Counted from the stretch's first letter, positions 1 through 13,300 are shown. The stretch is 64,000 nucleotides of DNA from Phalacrocorax aristotelis (GCF_949628215.1 NC_134283.1:6441610-6505609); one strand, 5' to 3'. Notes: a model not told the origin generated them from the letters alone. Translations and numbers: made by a program.

Positions 1-22
1 CTTTTTTTTTTTTTTTTTTTTT
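1..22. repeat. Poly-T tract at the window edge
   Basis: One C followed by 21 consecutive T, seen directly. It could be a simple mononucleotide repeat or the reverse complement of a poly-A tail of an element lying outside the window. The bases to its right show no recognisable retroelement body, so the simple-repeat reading is preferred. Confidence 0.85.
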
Positions 23-3000
23 ACCCACTCTATAAATGTCTTAACACAGTTCAGAAGGGAAGCCTATACTAACAAGCATGGTGAAGAAAACCTTATCAGC
101 TGGAGCCTGAGTTAATATTTGCCCATTTATTTAAGACTTTGCTTGTGGATGAGAATAATTGCATCAATAACAATTGATTAGCCATTCATATCTGTAACAG
201 CTGTTAAGCCACTGTGAACTTGTAAATGGAATAACTGGTATAAAACTGGCCAAGTGCCATTTGACTTCAACAGACCTTTAGGAACCCTCACCAGGAGGGG
301 GTCAGGAGCACAAGACTGTTCTGCACGTGCTGCTATTGCATCTGTACGACATACAGAGCCCTTAAAATGGAAGCCAAGCAGTTTCCTAAATTTCCCCTGT
401 ATCAAATCATAGAAATCATAGAAAATTTGTGATCACAGGAAATGTTATGAAAAAAATTGACAGCCCCAGTTTTTACTGGATCAGTTGTAGTGATTTCTTT
501 GGGAATTTTAAGCCTGTCCTCTGTTTTTTTAGCCCAGTTTTTACTAAATGAAAATTTATTTCATTCTGCAAAATGGAACATCTTTGGACTACCCAAACTT
601 GAATTGAATTCAAGTGTCTTGCTGTTTCATTGGGAAGAAATAAAAGAAAAAAAATTACATCCTTTGTAAGTTTATCCATCACCTAAACATCCAATATTGC
701 AATATTTAGCTGATATTGGGACTATAATGTTTCTGTGTCTTTGATAAGGAACATTTTACACTTTATGTAGGATACTCGCCTTTAAAACGTTGTTTACTAA
801 TACAGTTGTTCTCTGTGCTTATACTACAGAAGAGAACATCTGAATCACCACATGATGCTAATAAATTTTTAATGATATGTAAATTTCAATACAGTACATA
901 CCTATGTATGCAAAGAAGTCTCTAGGACAGAAAAGCATGTTAACCATAGCTGACTGGTAAAGGTGAGAAAAACAATCCTCATGTGGAAATAAGAAATCAG
1001 AGGGAAAAGCCATTCTCCTTTGCATTTAATTTCAGGATTCATGTATGTCTTAGATTATGTAGCAACAAGATTTCATTGCCTCTGAAAATGGTCACTGCTG
1101 GCAATAGATAGCCTTATCCTCAAGTTCCAAACAAAAGTCCCATGGCCACTACTAGGACCGTGATTCTACTCGGTGTGCGTTGGTCTGTGAGACACACGGT
1201 GCAGCTCTTCTGCAGGTGTGATTCTCTCTGACCCATTCGAATGACAATAAGTGAGAACTTTCTCAAGGCTCCAATTATTTCCATCTGGTAAAGGAAGGAT
1301 GCACTTGACACAGGTGTCTGCTGGCCTTTTCAACTCTAAATGGCCAATCTCCAACTGGCTCAATGGTGGGACTATTCACACAGGAAGGGGAAACATCCCT
1401 GCGTGCACACTTCCTTTCACAGCTAACCCACATGCCACAAAGAACCTGTCTGAGATATTCCAACATGCTTCAGATTCAATTGTTTATCTAGAGAAAAAGT
1501 TCAATGCAGATTTTTGCTGCCCATTTTATCTTAAACAGCCTGGAAGAGCTGGCAATCATTTGCACGAAACTCTGAAATTGGTAGTCTCAGAGCAATGTCC
1601 TCTATCTTTAATTTTGAGCTGAAAAACCCCCAGCATGCTCTAGCTTTGCTTCTCGGTTTTTGCCCTTTCATTTATTTTTTTCCTAACAGGGACAAGCCTT
1701 AAGCACAGGTGGCTGCTGTGGTTCTTTATTTCTGCTGATAGCTATTGACCTGCCAACTGGCTATTCTCTTGGTAATAGTAAACAGGTTCCTAATGGTTAA
1801 ACTTCCTTCCATTTAAATTCTGTAGTCCAAAAATAATCTAGTATTTTATTAGCCAGGGAACATATTATTAAACACATACATCATTCTTACCAGACTGTAC
1901 CTCTGTAAACCTAAGTAGTTTTAAGTCAATATTTTAGGTTTTGTTGTTTTTTTCTTTTAAAAATTTTGGGATAGGACTCCAAACAATGGAAATGAAAAAG
2001 TGAATTGAGTGATTGGTATGTAAGTAGAAGGCCTGGGAGTTAGAAGCTATACACAATTTTGACAGTGTGTTTGAAACTACATGAGAAAGAGTATCTGACA
2101 AGGTGCAGGCTCCTTGCTGGTGATGATAGATTCAGAAGTCAATAGTTGATTCCAAGGGGTATATTTTCCTGGATTATCTTGGTTTATATCAGTTATGACA
2201 CCTAGATTTTTTATTTTTTGCTATTTACATTACTTGTTTAAAATGTAAAAATCCATTCTACTTTCTCAACTGTTAAAAGAAAGGCAAGATCTTCCTGGCA
2301 TCAGCTGGATGACCCCTTGAGTTAACTGATTATGAAAGTATCAGAGCTTTCATATGTTAATGTGATCTGGGCAAGACCCCTTCTGGTATAGTCAAACCAT
2401 ATGGAATTTATATCTCAGTCGGTACATGGGAAAACGACATTATTTACTCCAGGATATGGTAATGCTCTCATTGGCTTTCTGAATCTTTGTGAATGAGTGT
2501 TAATGCTCGTGGAGTTGACAGACTGCTATCACAGGCTGGGCCGAAGTACAATCCAGCAGGCTCTGGTCAAGCTCTTGCACACACTGCTGTGCCAAAGGAC
2601 TTCAGCCTTCACCTACAACACCCTTGTTTTTCCATTACTAAGACTTTCCTAAACATACAGAGCCAAAGAGGCATATTAACACATGCATGCATGCCAGAAG
2701 GCACAGTATATCTCTGTGACCAGGAAGCACACTCATTGTTTAACAATGGATAGAGCTATCCGCGTTTGTTTTTCATCTGAATTAATCTTAGCCACCTCAG
2801 TTAATATCACTTAGGTCACCTAATACATTATTTAGAGAACTCTACCTGGCCAGCGTGTTCAAATTTCCTTTTCCCACAATAATGGGAAAAGACAGCTTTA
2901 CTTTTCCTCTCTTTTCCTCGTTTGGATATCACACGGGTACGATCCTGTCCTATTGTTCTCTTTTAGAAAGGTCTGCGGGTTCAGCATCAGTGGCCCCACT

Positions 3001-4480
3001 CATCTGGACATCCCCTTGCATGGCTAAAATCCATGTGTTATTACAATCAGTAACTTCAGCCATCGACATGACCGCTGCTTCTCTTCAGTGAAAGTGTCGC
3101 TTCCTTTGTTTTTCAAAATATGTCCCTACTCTGCCTTGCGGGAGATGTGTTTTTCTACCTTTCTACCTAACCAAAAAAACCCACCAAACCCCCAAAACAC
3201 CAACAAAAAGGGATTTTCCAGATTGTTCAGTTCTTGAAACAATCCCTGACCACAAATGGGTAGTCTCTTGTTTCTTAATGGAGAAGAAGGCTGAAGGGGA
3301 GGTAGTGGCCTAATCTAGAAATGAGGTCTGGGCCCAAATGTGGCTGTGGTGTGGTTTGTTTTTTTTTTTTAATTTGATAGCTTTTAATGGCAAAAGGCTG
3401 CTTATTCTAAAACCTTTCATTTATTCTGAAAATTTATAATGTGTTTAGAAATTTTCTTTGTTCTTTTTCAAGAGGTGTTTTTCAAAATCCAAATTTTTGG
3501 TTATTTGTGATATATTTCCCCTCCAATCCATATAACATTTAAAAACTGTATTTCTGGTTTTTCAGTGTAAATCCAAACTTTTCAGGTCACATGAGCCCTT
3601 CTTGTGAGTAATGAAAGCCATGCCCAGTGGGGAGAAGTAGAGAAGAGAGAAAACATGGACATAATTGGTTTGGGGATGGGAGAGCAGCACGAGAGAAGGG
3701 GCTACTCCAGAAACCTCACCCTTGCCAAGGGCCCCTATAGCAGGGCTCTTCCTCCTGAAGCCGTCCATCAGAGAGCACTGTTTTTCATTGCTTGTCTTGC
3801 ACGGGTCGTGCTGGGAGGGTCCTTCTCAGTTGATCTGAGGAAGGTAAATGCAGTGTTGAGGTGCATGGCTTCCACCTTAAAACTCGGCATGGAATTTGGG
3901 AGCTCTGTGGGGCACCCAGCGCTGCTCGTTAGCCTGTCCTTACATCTCAGCAGCAGCCTGACCAAACCTCTGCTCTTCATGCTTCTGCTATGCCCTGAAC
4001 ACCACAGGCACAAATAATTTTGGATAAGTCTGTACTGAAGGTTGATTTAATAAATCCCTCTAATAAGTGCAACAAAGGAACAGAAAAGATCCCTTTGGGG
4101 GCTGAGCCAGCTTAAATGAACAGAATGCTTTATAATTAACAATCCAGTGGTTCACTTTACATGCTTGGCTTTTTAAAGAGCAAAGTGAAAATTACTTTTA
4201 AAGCATTCAGAGAAATCTTTGTTTTAAAGGAGTGTAGAAACACTGTTATATCCACTGACCACCAACAACGATCATAAGGCCATACAGCTCTAGGTCACTC
4301 TCACAAAATGGTTGCCAATATTTTCTCAGCAAACTCTCTATCGATTGCATAAATACAGTACAGGACCCATGAGGTAGTGTTGACCTGTCACATAGTAAAG
4401 ATGTGGCAAGCCCCATAATTCATTACCAGTTGGAAATAGAACATCATTGGAGAGATAAGGATAACAATGACTTTCCATCC
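23..4480. other. Unique non-coding sequence, nothing recognised
   Basis: I see no gene, RNA gene or recognisable transposon here. The longest open frame (plus strand, 3604-4017, 137 codons) overlaps an 81-codon minus-strand frame and has no domain or low-complexity bias that suggests a protein. There is an A/C-rich low-complexity patch near 3170-3215 and a T tract near 3357-3371. A tandem 9-bp duplication (ATCATAGAA, 407-424) superficially resembles a CR1 tail but has no CR1 body next to it. Confidence 0.6.
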
Positions 4481-5260
4481 AATGATAAATTACTAGCAGC
4501 TGCATTATTTTCCCTCACTTATATATGGCTCTCTTTATTGAATTTAGCTTGAGATAAATAAATGATCTGCCAGGAGCCTGGTTAATATTACTTCTCTGGG
4601 ACCCATTTCAGGCCCAACTAGGCTTTTGCTGATAACATCTTTAAGCTTTTCAGTAGGGAGAGACATAACATTTGTTTCTGACAAGAACCCTATGTCGCCT
4701 TATCTGTTTCATTTGAGAGGCCGTCGACCTTAGCTTCTTTAGTTAAAATGAGAGCTTTACTGTACAGGCTAAGTTCTTGAACTTGACTCTCTTCTTACAA
4801 TGAGATTATATGTCCCGGTTGTAAATTTGAAGCCACACATGATATACAGTTATTCTTAGCATTTCCTGTTGATCACAGGGTGGTATTGATTGCCCCGCTT
4901 TTGAATCTTTCTCCTATTGGCTTGAAAAGGAATTCCATCTCTTTTATATTATTATTTTTTTCACCCTGCGATAATGTGTGAGCTTGTCAATGCACATTTA
5001 TATTTAACTTCATGCATTTATTCCATTTGAAAATGACAGTGCTTTTTCACATCCTCTCCCTCCTTCTCCCGCATTAGAAAAGGCAGCTTAACAAATGCAT
5101 ATCCACTTGGTTAAAAAATAAAAAGGCCAGTCTGAGAACAAAAGATTAACTCTTTCTCTGAATCAACATGCCAAGGAAGGCACTTGAACTCCTGAAATTC
5201 TTTTTATTAACATTAATAATTTATCTACCGCTTCAGTGATTCTGGCCTTTGCAGATACCG
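4480..5260. promoter_or_regulatory. AT-rich block resembling conserved non-coding DNA
   Basis: The stretch is dense in homeodomain-type TAAT/ATTA cores, ATGCAT-type motifs and pyrimidine tracts. It lacks simple repeats, has no open frame and no transposon signature. That texture is typical of deeply conserved vertebrate enhancers but does not prove it. Nothing in the sequence shows activity or a target gene. The call rests on overall appearance only. Confidence 0.2.
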
Positions 5261-5587
5261 TTGGAAGAGATGAGGCAGGGAGGGAATGGACTGGAGGTGT
5301 GAGGCAGCAGGCATAATCAGCTTGTGCTGCACTCCTACAGTAACTGTTTGGATACCTCGAATGTGGTATTTTTGTTATTTCTGGGAAGCCGTATCGTCAG
5401 GTTATAGATTAAAATCAGACAGTTGCCATTTTTCATGCAGCGTGAATTAGAGGAAATTAAACCCAACCACTTCTGATAAATCCTCTCATAAATAAACTAG
5501 CTGGTGGTGTTAAATAGAAGTCCAGCCACAGTTTGATTCACATTATGGGGAACAAAGAACAAGGTCTGTCTATTTTAACACTCCATC

Positions 5588-5865
5588 ATCATTATTGTTA
5601 TTTATACTATAGTAATGCCTAAAGGCTCCAGCTGAGTTTGGAGCCCCATCTGCTAAATGCATAACCAGACTTGCCTTGAAGAGTTTGCAGTAGGAATAAG
5701 AGAAAAAGAAATGGGAAAGAACTGTTATACCTTCCTGTCCCTTTTACTGTACAGCTAGGAAACTGAGGCACAGAGAAGGAAAGCACTTTGCTCAAGGCAG
5801 TGAGGAAGATCTTCGGCAAGGTTGGCACCTCCCAAGAGATCATCAGAGTTTCTGCCAAGTGCCTT
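5588..5865 (-). mobile_element. MIR/CORE-SINE-like element, nearly full length
   Basis: On the plus strand the segment runs in the reverse order of the SINE. An AT-rich end (TTATTTATACTATAG) is followed by the tail region (AGTAATGCCTAAAGGCTCC, then a GAAGAGTTTGCAGT block). Next comes the conserved core GGAAACTGAGGCACAGAGA with TTGCTCAAGG, and then the decayed tRNA-related end. These match the remembered consensus of the MIR-like SINE common in sauropsid genomes, in which the element reads CTGTGCCTCAGTTTCC in its own sense. The core is clear; the tRNA-derived head is degenerate. Such elements need LINE enzymes to move and this copy is a fossil. The exact subfamily cannot be named without a repeat library. 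Confidence 0.75.
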
Positions 5866-6329
5866 GATGTAAGATCATTTTCTACAGGTTTTTTTTGGGG
5901 TCACCTGTCTCCTTTACGCTTTCCCACTAGGCAAAAGTAAGAAGATAAAATGGGAAGATAACAATAAATCTCTTTTATCTGATGTTAGAAGAATTTGTGG
6001 TTAGGAAAAAAGACGCACCCTAAATAGCATCTTGCATAGATTTGTGTAAGAGAAGATATAATCTGTGTGCATATTAATTTTAATTTGAAAAATGTCTTGA
6101 AATTAAATAAGGAAAATTTGCCTTTTTGTATAATAGGAGTAGTTTTGGCATATACCGGTCATTTCCCATGTCAAATCAGAAATAAAAAAAACATTGCACA
6201 ATGGTCCTAAAAGGCAGAAAGATTAATATTTATTAAATCAGAAAAATAGGATAGTCATGTGACACACAATCTGTGTCAGCCAGAACCTTTTCTTGTTTAT
6301 CTTGAGGGACTGACAGGATCTGCTCACCA

Positions 6330-6600
6330 ATAATTATTAGCTAAACTCTTCAGAAATTAATTTCACATACAATCACAAACACAGCCAGCAGGAAAAGAAA
6401 AAAAGGATAGTGGATATCAAATAAATTATTTGCTGCCAATGAATGATAATGCATTTTCCATTTCTGCTGTGCTGCCATTCTAATGTTTCCCCGAGTACCC
6501 TGAAAGTATCAGGATGAGATTCACACACTCGCACAAAGCCCAATTAAAGAGGCTTCATGCAGAGCTTTCCACAGAAGACTGTATTAACTCTCATGCCCTT
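6330..6600. promoter_or_regulatory. Motif-dense block, possible conserved element
   Basis: This AT-rich stretch has a CCAAT box, several TAAT/ATTA cores (for example AGAAATTAATTTCA and AATGATAATGCAT) and no repeat or open frame. It resembles conserved non-coding sequence by texture only. No regulatory role can be shown from this sequence alone. Confidence 0.18.
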
Positions 6601-6944
6601 GTGTATACATGATGTGAGCGAAGGGAGGGGAGGAGGACTGCAGCAGGACGCTTATGTTGTAGTAGTCCCCAGAGCAAGCTGGGACAACATTTCCAGAGGT
6701 TTCTGATCACAGATTCTGGTAGCTTTTCTCACCAGATCTTCCGTGTCTTGTCCTTTTTGGGCCTGGAGGTGTATGGATTGCTGCTTGGAGGGGCGAACTC
6801 ATCAGACACCCCTCACTTCTAGCCCAGCTGTGTCATTGCAGGAAGAAAAAGGCCATACGTATGACTGGAAAAGTTTAGTCTCTGGTGGATCATTCTTACT
6901 AAGATTCCTGTGCAGTGGTGAGTGAATGCAACCTCTCCAGTTTG

Positions 6945-7055
6945 TGAGCTTGGAAACCAGAGTGCTGAAGTGACTTGACCAACATCTAGGGAGGCTCAGC
7001 TGGGAATAAAACCCTTTCGGTCTTGCTCAATAGAACACCCTTCCTTGCTAAGAAG
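6945..7055 (-). mobile_element. MIR-like SINE fragment
   Basis: On the plus strand the order GGAAACCAGAG, GAAGTGACTTGACC, AGCTGGGAATAAAACCC follows the reverse complement of the MIR core and tRNA-related head. The consensus counterparts are a GAAACTGAGGCACAGAG block, AAGTGACTTGCCC and GAGCTGGGAATAGAACCC. The tail seen in the copy about 1.1 kb upstream is missing, so this is a truncated or decayed copy in the same orientation. Confidence 0.65.
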
Positions 7056-9570
7056 TGGCTGCTTTTTCCTATACAGTGACTCTGTATTGCCAGCCATGTG
7101 GCGTTCATCTGTTGCTCTGTACTTTGTTCACACTGCCACAGAGGGCTCTTGATCCATATTGCCTTTTCAACAGAATTGGTTTTTCTACATGAACCATGTT
7201 TGTTACACAAAGTGGTTTCTTAATCTACTGTGAGGCTACCAGAGAATTTAATCTTTAGCGTGCTGCTGAGAGGTTTTACAGCATTGCTGTCAGAACATCT
7301 TTGACAAGGATCTTTTGCAAACTTTGGCAGAGGAAGTGTAGCTTCTATATCTACCTCTAAATCTAGTTTGGTTCAGTTGAACCACAGACTCCTTGTTTTT
7401 TGACACTTAGTCAGCCTCAATTCTGTCCATCTGTGTGCAGGAACACTGCAGTAACTTCCCTGCTAGTCATCAGATGTCATCTTTGCAAGCAATTAGACCC
7501 AGGCTTACGCTTGTCTTTGGTGACTTTGGCTGGAGTCACCACCTTCATGCTGATTTACAATAACAGATCACACCAGTGCTCCCCAGTTCACTTCAGTGTA
7601 AGGTGTGGAGAGTTAACCTGTCTCCTTCAGTGGTGGTTTAGAAGAGTGGTGTGGTGTTAGTCGTTTGGAGTGTTATTCACAGGGGCCTGGGCCAAGGCCA
7701 ACAACTCAATTCACATTATTGGCTGAGCAAGAAAAATGCCACTGATGTTGACCTTGCCATAAATTCGCAGCCCCTGTCCCTCTGCCACCAGCTGTCCAGA
7801 CCATCCTTTTAAAGACCAATTGTTCCTGCATTCTGGTTGCTAAAATCATTTGGGGTTTTGTTATTTCAACTCTGTGGTCTCAGAGGAGCAGATTCCTCAA
7901 TAATTTTGCTTTCTCATCAGCCAAATGCACCACTCTGTGCTATGCACTATCAAGGCTGGGGAACAAGGCTGTCTTTAAATGAAAAAGCCCTGCCTTTTCC
8001 TCCTTGCATTTGTACAAGTTAAACATGACTTCTTGCTTCTGTCATTCATCCTATTAAGAAAACCCCAGACTGCCAAGTGCAGCCTCATTTACCAGTTTCC
8101 AGGGGATGGCAAGCATTTATACCTGAATCATAAACCCTGAAGGAAGAGCCTTATCTGATGTGGTACACCAGGCTTAATGGGCTGGTATATGCAGCTGCAT
8201 CACCTTGGGTAAGAACTTAACAGAGCCTCTTATAAATAGCATGCCTGATGTTACATGCATTATGCCGAAGGACACAGGTGTTTATATTTACAGACTTAGT
8301 ACTTAACTGCTTTAAGTGGTTCTTTGGTGGTAGGATCTAATTGAGCAATATTCTAAACTGGTTTGATTCAGTTTGAAATTCCAGCTCTGCAGTAAGATTT
8401 TGGATCAAGTGCAGTTTGACCAGTTATCGTCTGTCAGCCTTGTAGGATGGAGGTGCGTTAATGTGTTGATGATGTAAGAGTGGAGGAAGACTTTCTTCGC
8501 TTGTAGCCATTACTGCTGACCAAGTTGTTCTGATGATTTACCCAGAAAGCCCTAGGTGTCCTTATAAATGTAAAATAAATTTCCTTTTTTTTTTTTTTTT
8601 TCTTGAGCAGATGGAAGACTTAGATGGAAAGGAATAAAAACATAATTTGCTAGGGCCCTCAATTAATCATAATCAAGTTTGTGCATGTTATACTCTACAA
8701 GGGTAACAACAATGAAACACAGGGAGAAAAGGATGCTTTCCTCAGGCAATTCTGAAGACATAAAAGCAATAAAGAAGCATACTTCAAAATAATGTGGAGA
8801 TATATGACTGCATTAAATAAAAATGCTTCTTTAGCGTACTGTAAAAATAAAGATGTTTAGTTAGATTTATCATTCTTGTTACAAATGCAAATTCATCCCC
8901 TGGACTATGCCATTGGCTCTGAAAACATCCAAGGGATGGTTGGGGTCCACTATTTTCTTAAATATTGTTTCGTTTGTTAAAAGAGCTAACTAGACTATTC
9001 CTCTCTTTACTCCAAAGTAATAAATACAGGGGACACCTATAGGGGACATGCAGATACAGATTTTTGACTTTTACACTACATTTAAGCCATTTTTTAACTT
9101 GAGTATAGTGGGAGGAATGGTTTGCTTATTAGTTTGTGTAAGTCACATCCAAACCTGTGAAAATACATTTTTTAAACTAGTTTTGCAAATAGCAACGCAT
9201 GTTAATTGAAAGCAATGCTGCTCCCCAAATTCTCACTCGATTGACTTGGGAACATTCAAAACCAGTGAGATTCATTTCTGCAGCCTCATTCAACCATTGC
9301 AGTGAGCAAATGAAACAATTGTTTTATTTGTAAGAGGAGATTATCCCTTGAAGGCAGATAGAAGGATACTGCCTACAGAACCCCATTTGCAGGCACAAAG
9401 AGTGCTTAGTCAATTTTTGGCAGTGATACTGAAGCTATTAGTTTTGGATATGAGTTCACTGATGTTCAGTGCTGTAGATTTCCAGTTAGTTCATGAAGGG
9501 CCTTTAAAATTACACACAGAGCTTCATTAATTGCCTCAGAAAAGAAGCAACAAATATGAGGCCCTTAAAG
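7056..9570. other. Unique non-coding sequence with a T17 tract
   Basis: No gene or clear transposon. A run of 17 T lies at 8585-8601. Around 8370-8480 there are weak echoes of a MIR-like SINE (AATTCCAGCTCTGC) that are too diverged to call. Open frames stay under 90 codons. Confidence 0.55.
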
Positions 9571-9574
9571 TGTA

Positions 9575-9720
9575 TGTGCACAGAATGGCCATTGATTTCA
9601 ATGAATATTCCCCACTGGAGGACTGATCCTACGTCCTGGGAAGGCAAGCACAGTTTTTCCATTAGTTGCAGCAGGCACTGCCTGAAAGTACAAGGGCTTT
9701 TGCAGGATCAGGCCCCATTA
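9575..9720. repeat. Old palindromic interspersed repeat copy
   Basis: The segment begins with GCCATTGATTTCAATG, whose core CATTGA-TT-TCAATG is an exact inverted repeat, and ends with TTTGCAGGATCAGGCCCC. Both blocks recur in a family of short, partly palindromic interspersed repeats that I recognise from many sauropsid introns. The family name is unknown to me; a non-autonomous DNA transposon origin is plausible from the symmetry. The middle of this copy is diverged. Confidence 0.5.
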
Positions 9721-10011
9721 GCTGCTCTCTGGCTATCTACCTACCTAATTATATGTATATATGGTATATGCATTGCACATGCACACACGTGCATATATAT
9801 ATAGTCCTGATTCAGTGTGTTAAAAGCTTAACAGCTATTGTTTTAACTCAAATTGAAGACCAATACAAGATGCCAAAGACAGGGCCTTTCAAAAGAAAGA
9901 AATAGAAATCCAGGTTTGTGGTCTTAAAGGGGTTTTTTTGTCCTTTCTCCATTTGAGGGAGTAGTGCCTGAACATTTCTTCTATAACTAACTATCCATAA
10001 AGGAGAATTTC

Positions 10012-10344
10012 CTATACCTTCCTTGCAAATGGCACAACCCCATGTGATCCCTGATCACAACAAATTGATTTATTTAAATAAAAATAATGATCTTCTTTCC
10101 TTTCTCCATCCCCAGCAGCAAAATCCCATGTAGCGCTGATCAGCAAATTGATATACTTATCTTCCTTTGCCCTCCTTTCTCAAATCCAAACAATACCACC
10201 CTGATCCCCAAGTAATAAGAAAATGATTTATGCAAACAAAAATAATTATCTTCCTTTCCACTCCACCCCCTAACTGTATAATCTCAGCAGCTCCTTGTTT
10301 AACAAATTGACTTATTTAAATTAAACAAATGGTGATCTCCTTTT
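10012..10344. repeat. Degenerate tandem array of four 70-90 bp units
   Basis: Four imperfect units lie head to tail: about 10012-10098, 10099-10168, 10169-10258 and 10259-10344. Three share an A-rich middle of the type ACAAATTGATTTATTTAAA (copies 1 and 4 are closest, AACAAATTGAYTTATTTAAA), and all end in a GATCTTCYTTT or TTATCTTCCTTT block. Each is followed by a C/T-rich stretch. The second unit is shortened in the middle and the third has lost the AAATTGA block. No open frame runs through it. It looks like an old minisatellite. Confidence 0.6.
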
Positions 10345-13300
10345 GACCTCTATAGAGCACCTCTGTGGCACACTCCTACCACTGCCACCACCTTACACAT
10401 ATAGTTAGAAGGATGTATTTTAAAATATAACAGCATTCCTACCTAATCTTGATACTTTGTGATTACTTTAGTCAAAGCTCATGGAAATGCTGTACTGTGC
10501 CACGGAATTAGGACACATCTCCTCTGAAAAATAATAAAGTTAAATGTACCTTCCTCCATATGTTTTAAGGCAGGGACAGTTATTCATTTAATTCCCCGAG
10601 AGGAACTCCACAGAGGGTAACCGTATGCAGTTTGTCCATACCCACCTCTCCCACTGTGCTGCCCATAAGTGTCTTTGCAGACAGAGCTTTAAAGCATTGG
10701 CAAACTCTGTGCACAAATATGTGCTACACCAGCTCACCTAGAGCACTGACAGAGCCATCTAGTGCCAGCCTGCTCCGTGACAAACACCAGCAACAGCTGA
10801 TGGATGAGATCATGAAGTCCAAGGGTTTCGTCCATTACGTTTTAAGGATCAGTCAAACACAGTTGGTGTTGTAAGGGCTCTGGGCCTGCCCTGGCAAAAA
10901 TTTCTTAGGCAAGACAAGAGGCAGAGTCCTGCTTAAGAACCATTGACGAGGTCTCTTTGTAAAAGCATTCCACATTAGATGGTCCTGAAGGTATAGAAAT
11001 ACATCTATATGTATATGTATGTGTGTATTTTTTTATTGCGCTGGTTTTATTCAAGATTGTATTTTCTGTGCTGTCTGACCAGTATCTGTTTTGTGCAGCT
11101 GCTACTTAAACAGTCATTTTGGCATTATACCGAATTACATAATTATATGTGCCATAAGCAAAAGTGCAAATAGTCCCACTTAACACCTAATCATATGATA
11201 TCTGTTGTGAAATGCTGGCGAAGGAGCCAACAGATATGACTGTTACTTTGCTATTAGCTCTGGTTCTTTGGAGGCGAGTACGGACTGCAGCTGGAATTTG
11301 GCATAGATGGAAGAGGGATTAAGTGATAGTGGGAGCCTGAGTGTACTGTATATAGAAACATTCTTTCCTCGACCAGTTTCTGTGGTGTGTAATGCTCTGA
11401 GCAGGAGATTGGTGTTAACCAGTCTTCCAGATCTTGAAATATTCTGGTTTCTTGCAGTTCATTCACGCTCTGTGTCTGCTTCGGTTTCAGACCCACTTGT
11501 GTTCTCCAACAGAAGACAATGACGTGACACAAATGGTAGCACAAGGCTCTTACTGTTACATTCAGTAATTGATTCTCCTGAATGGATTGTGGCTCCCCAA
11601 AGGTTGCAAAGAATGATTGTACAGCGTCAAAAAGGTTAGTTCCTTCCAAAGCCGGCAGTTTTCACTCCCTTGAATCCTTTCCCTTCAAGCTCTAGCACTC
11701 TTTGTAAGACTTCGTGACTCTCTGGAAATGCATGGGAAAATCATTATGAGAGATTGTTTTTATTAAAAAAATAATTTTCTTCTTTATTTTTCCATAATTT
11801 TAAGTGGGTTTTGTAATGTTGACCACTGAGTTGGGAATCACCATGTGAAAGACCTGGTCATGTCCATTTATATGATTGCCACAAAGTCTCCATAGGAAAT
11901 CCCAGGGGAGAATATTGCAGAAACAGGTCAAGAAGTTGCAAAGTAGAAATATAGATACCTCAGCAGCTTCTCAAATCCCACCTCTTTTTTTTCCCTATTT
12001 TTAGTATATTTTTTGTTCTTCCAAAGCCAATAATGGAGGTTTTTGCATCTGAACACCTTTGGAGATATAGTCTCAAAATATACTTGGATATTTGTTTCAG
12101 AAAATTCGATTTCATGGAGCTTTGGGCTCTGATTCTCACCTTGCATTACCTTTACTCCTGACTTGCAAAAGTGAAAGTGGGATGAGACGCAGACTTTAAG
12201 ATAATGCAAAAATGTTCTGATGGGAAAAAAAAAAATCTTGTTTTTAAATTATACACGGAACATTATAGCTGCAGCCTTTAAAAAATTTGGTCCTCTCTAT
12301 TGGCTTGCCAGAGAGGCAAGTATTTCTTCTGCAGATGGGTTGGAATTAGTAGAACATGAAATAATGTCAATGGTACTGGTAAGAGGATTAAACAGCAGTT
12401 CTGATGTTATTGAACAGTTTGCAGAGACCGTATTAAACAGCCACATCAGTCCGCAGGTCAGCCCTGCAGTTCTGCTAAGCAAACACAGATGCAGAGTCCC
12501 CTTTCATGGTCATCATTTCATGCCTTTGACATATGTTAGGCTCTTGGGACTCAGGGGCATATTTACAGCCTCAACGTTAAATATTTATTTTTTTTAGATT
12601 ATTAGTGGACACCGACGTCAAAATTGGTAGTAAAAGGTAAAAGCAGGAGCTCAGGACACTGGGGATGGACTCCAGTGCAATACAAACAAGAAAGGGAAAA
12701 ATTAAGTTGCTAGAAAGTTCCTTGATGAAACACTGGGGGTGTTTTCAGTTGCTGACAAAAATTCTCCTTAAGAATCTAGGCAGTTTTAAATCTCTTTTTC
12801 TTTTGGGTTGATCTTCTCTGTATTTTGCCAAAGCTGCCTATGAAGTCGCAGTGGTTGGATTTCACAAGGCGAGAGGAGTTCAGCTCATGTCAGCACTGCC
12901 AGGCCTCTGTGCTTGTTCAAAGTTTGTGTAAATCTGCTGGGACTACAAATTGGCCAGAAGAAATTGAAGGAACAGTCTGTCTTACAATATTCCTGTTCCT
13001 TTTCTATTCCAACAGAAACTTTGGCAGTTCTTTAACATTTTCCTAAGTTTTTTGTTTGTCTGAAACCAGGAGTCAGAAATAAAGAAAATAAATTCAGCAA
13101 TTATGTGATAAGCTGGGGGTTTTTAATACACACATAACACCTATTCTTATGTGTGTGTAGTGAGGGCATGGTGGGACAGATTATTCTTGTTTATCTGAAT
13201 GATTTTACCTGGCTCAACCCTGAAAACCCGTGCAGTTTTCAAATAAAGATGTAAGTACAGATAAGCTATGTGTCAGGGTAGAGCTCCTGGATGTAAAGGT

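Noticed and set aside
407..424. Tandem ATCATAGAA resembling a minus-strand CR1 tail
   Set aside because: A minus-strand CR1 should continue to the right with the GGTTGGAA-type 3' region in reverse complement. The following bases show nothing of the kind.
3604..4017. 137-codon plus-strand open frame
   Set aside because: It overlaps an opposite-strand frame, has no domain or signal I recognise and no promoter or splice context. Frames of this size are expected by chance in 64 kb.
8370..8480. Possible MIR-like SINE (AATTCCAGCTCTGC)
   Set aside because: Only one block of about 14 bases fits; the core that should follow is not recognisable.
11254..11649. 131-codon minus-strand open frame
   Set aside because: No recognisable domain, and it overlaps a 71-codon plus-strand frame. 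Treated as chance.
12220..12597. 125-codon plus-strand frame starting in an A-rich run
   Set aside because: The amino-acid content looks protein-like at first sight but matches no family I know. It overlaps a minus-strand frame and has no splice or promoter context.
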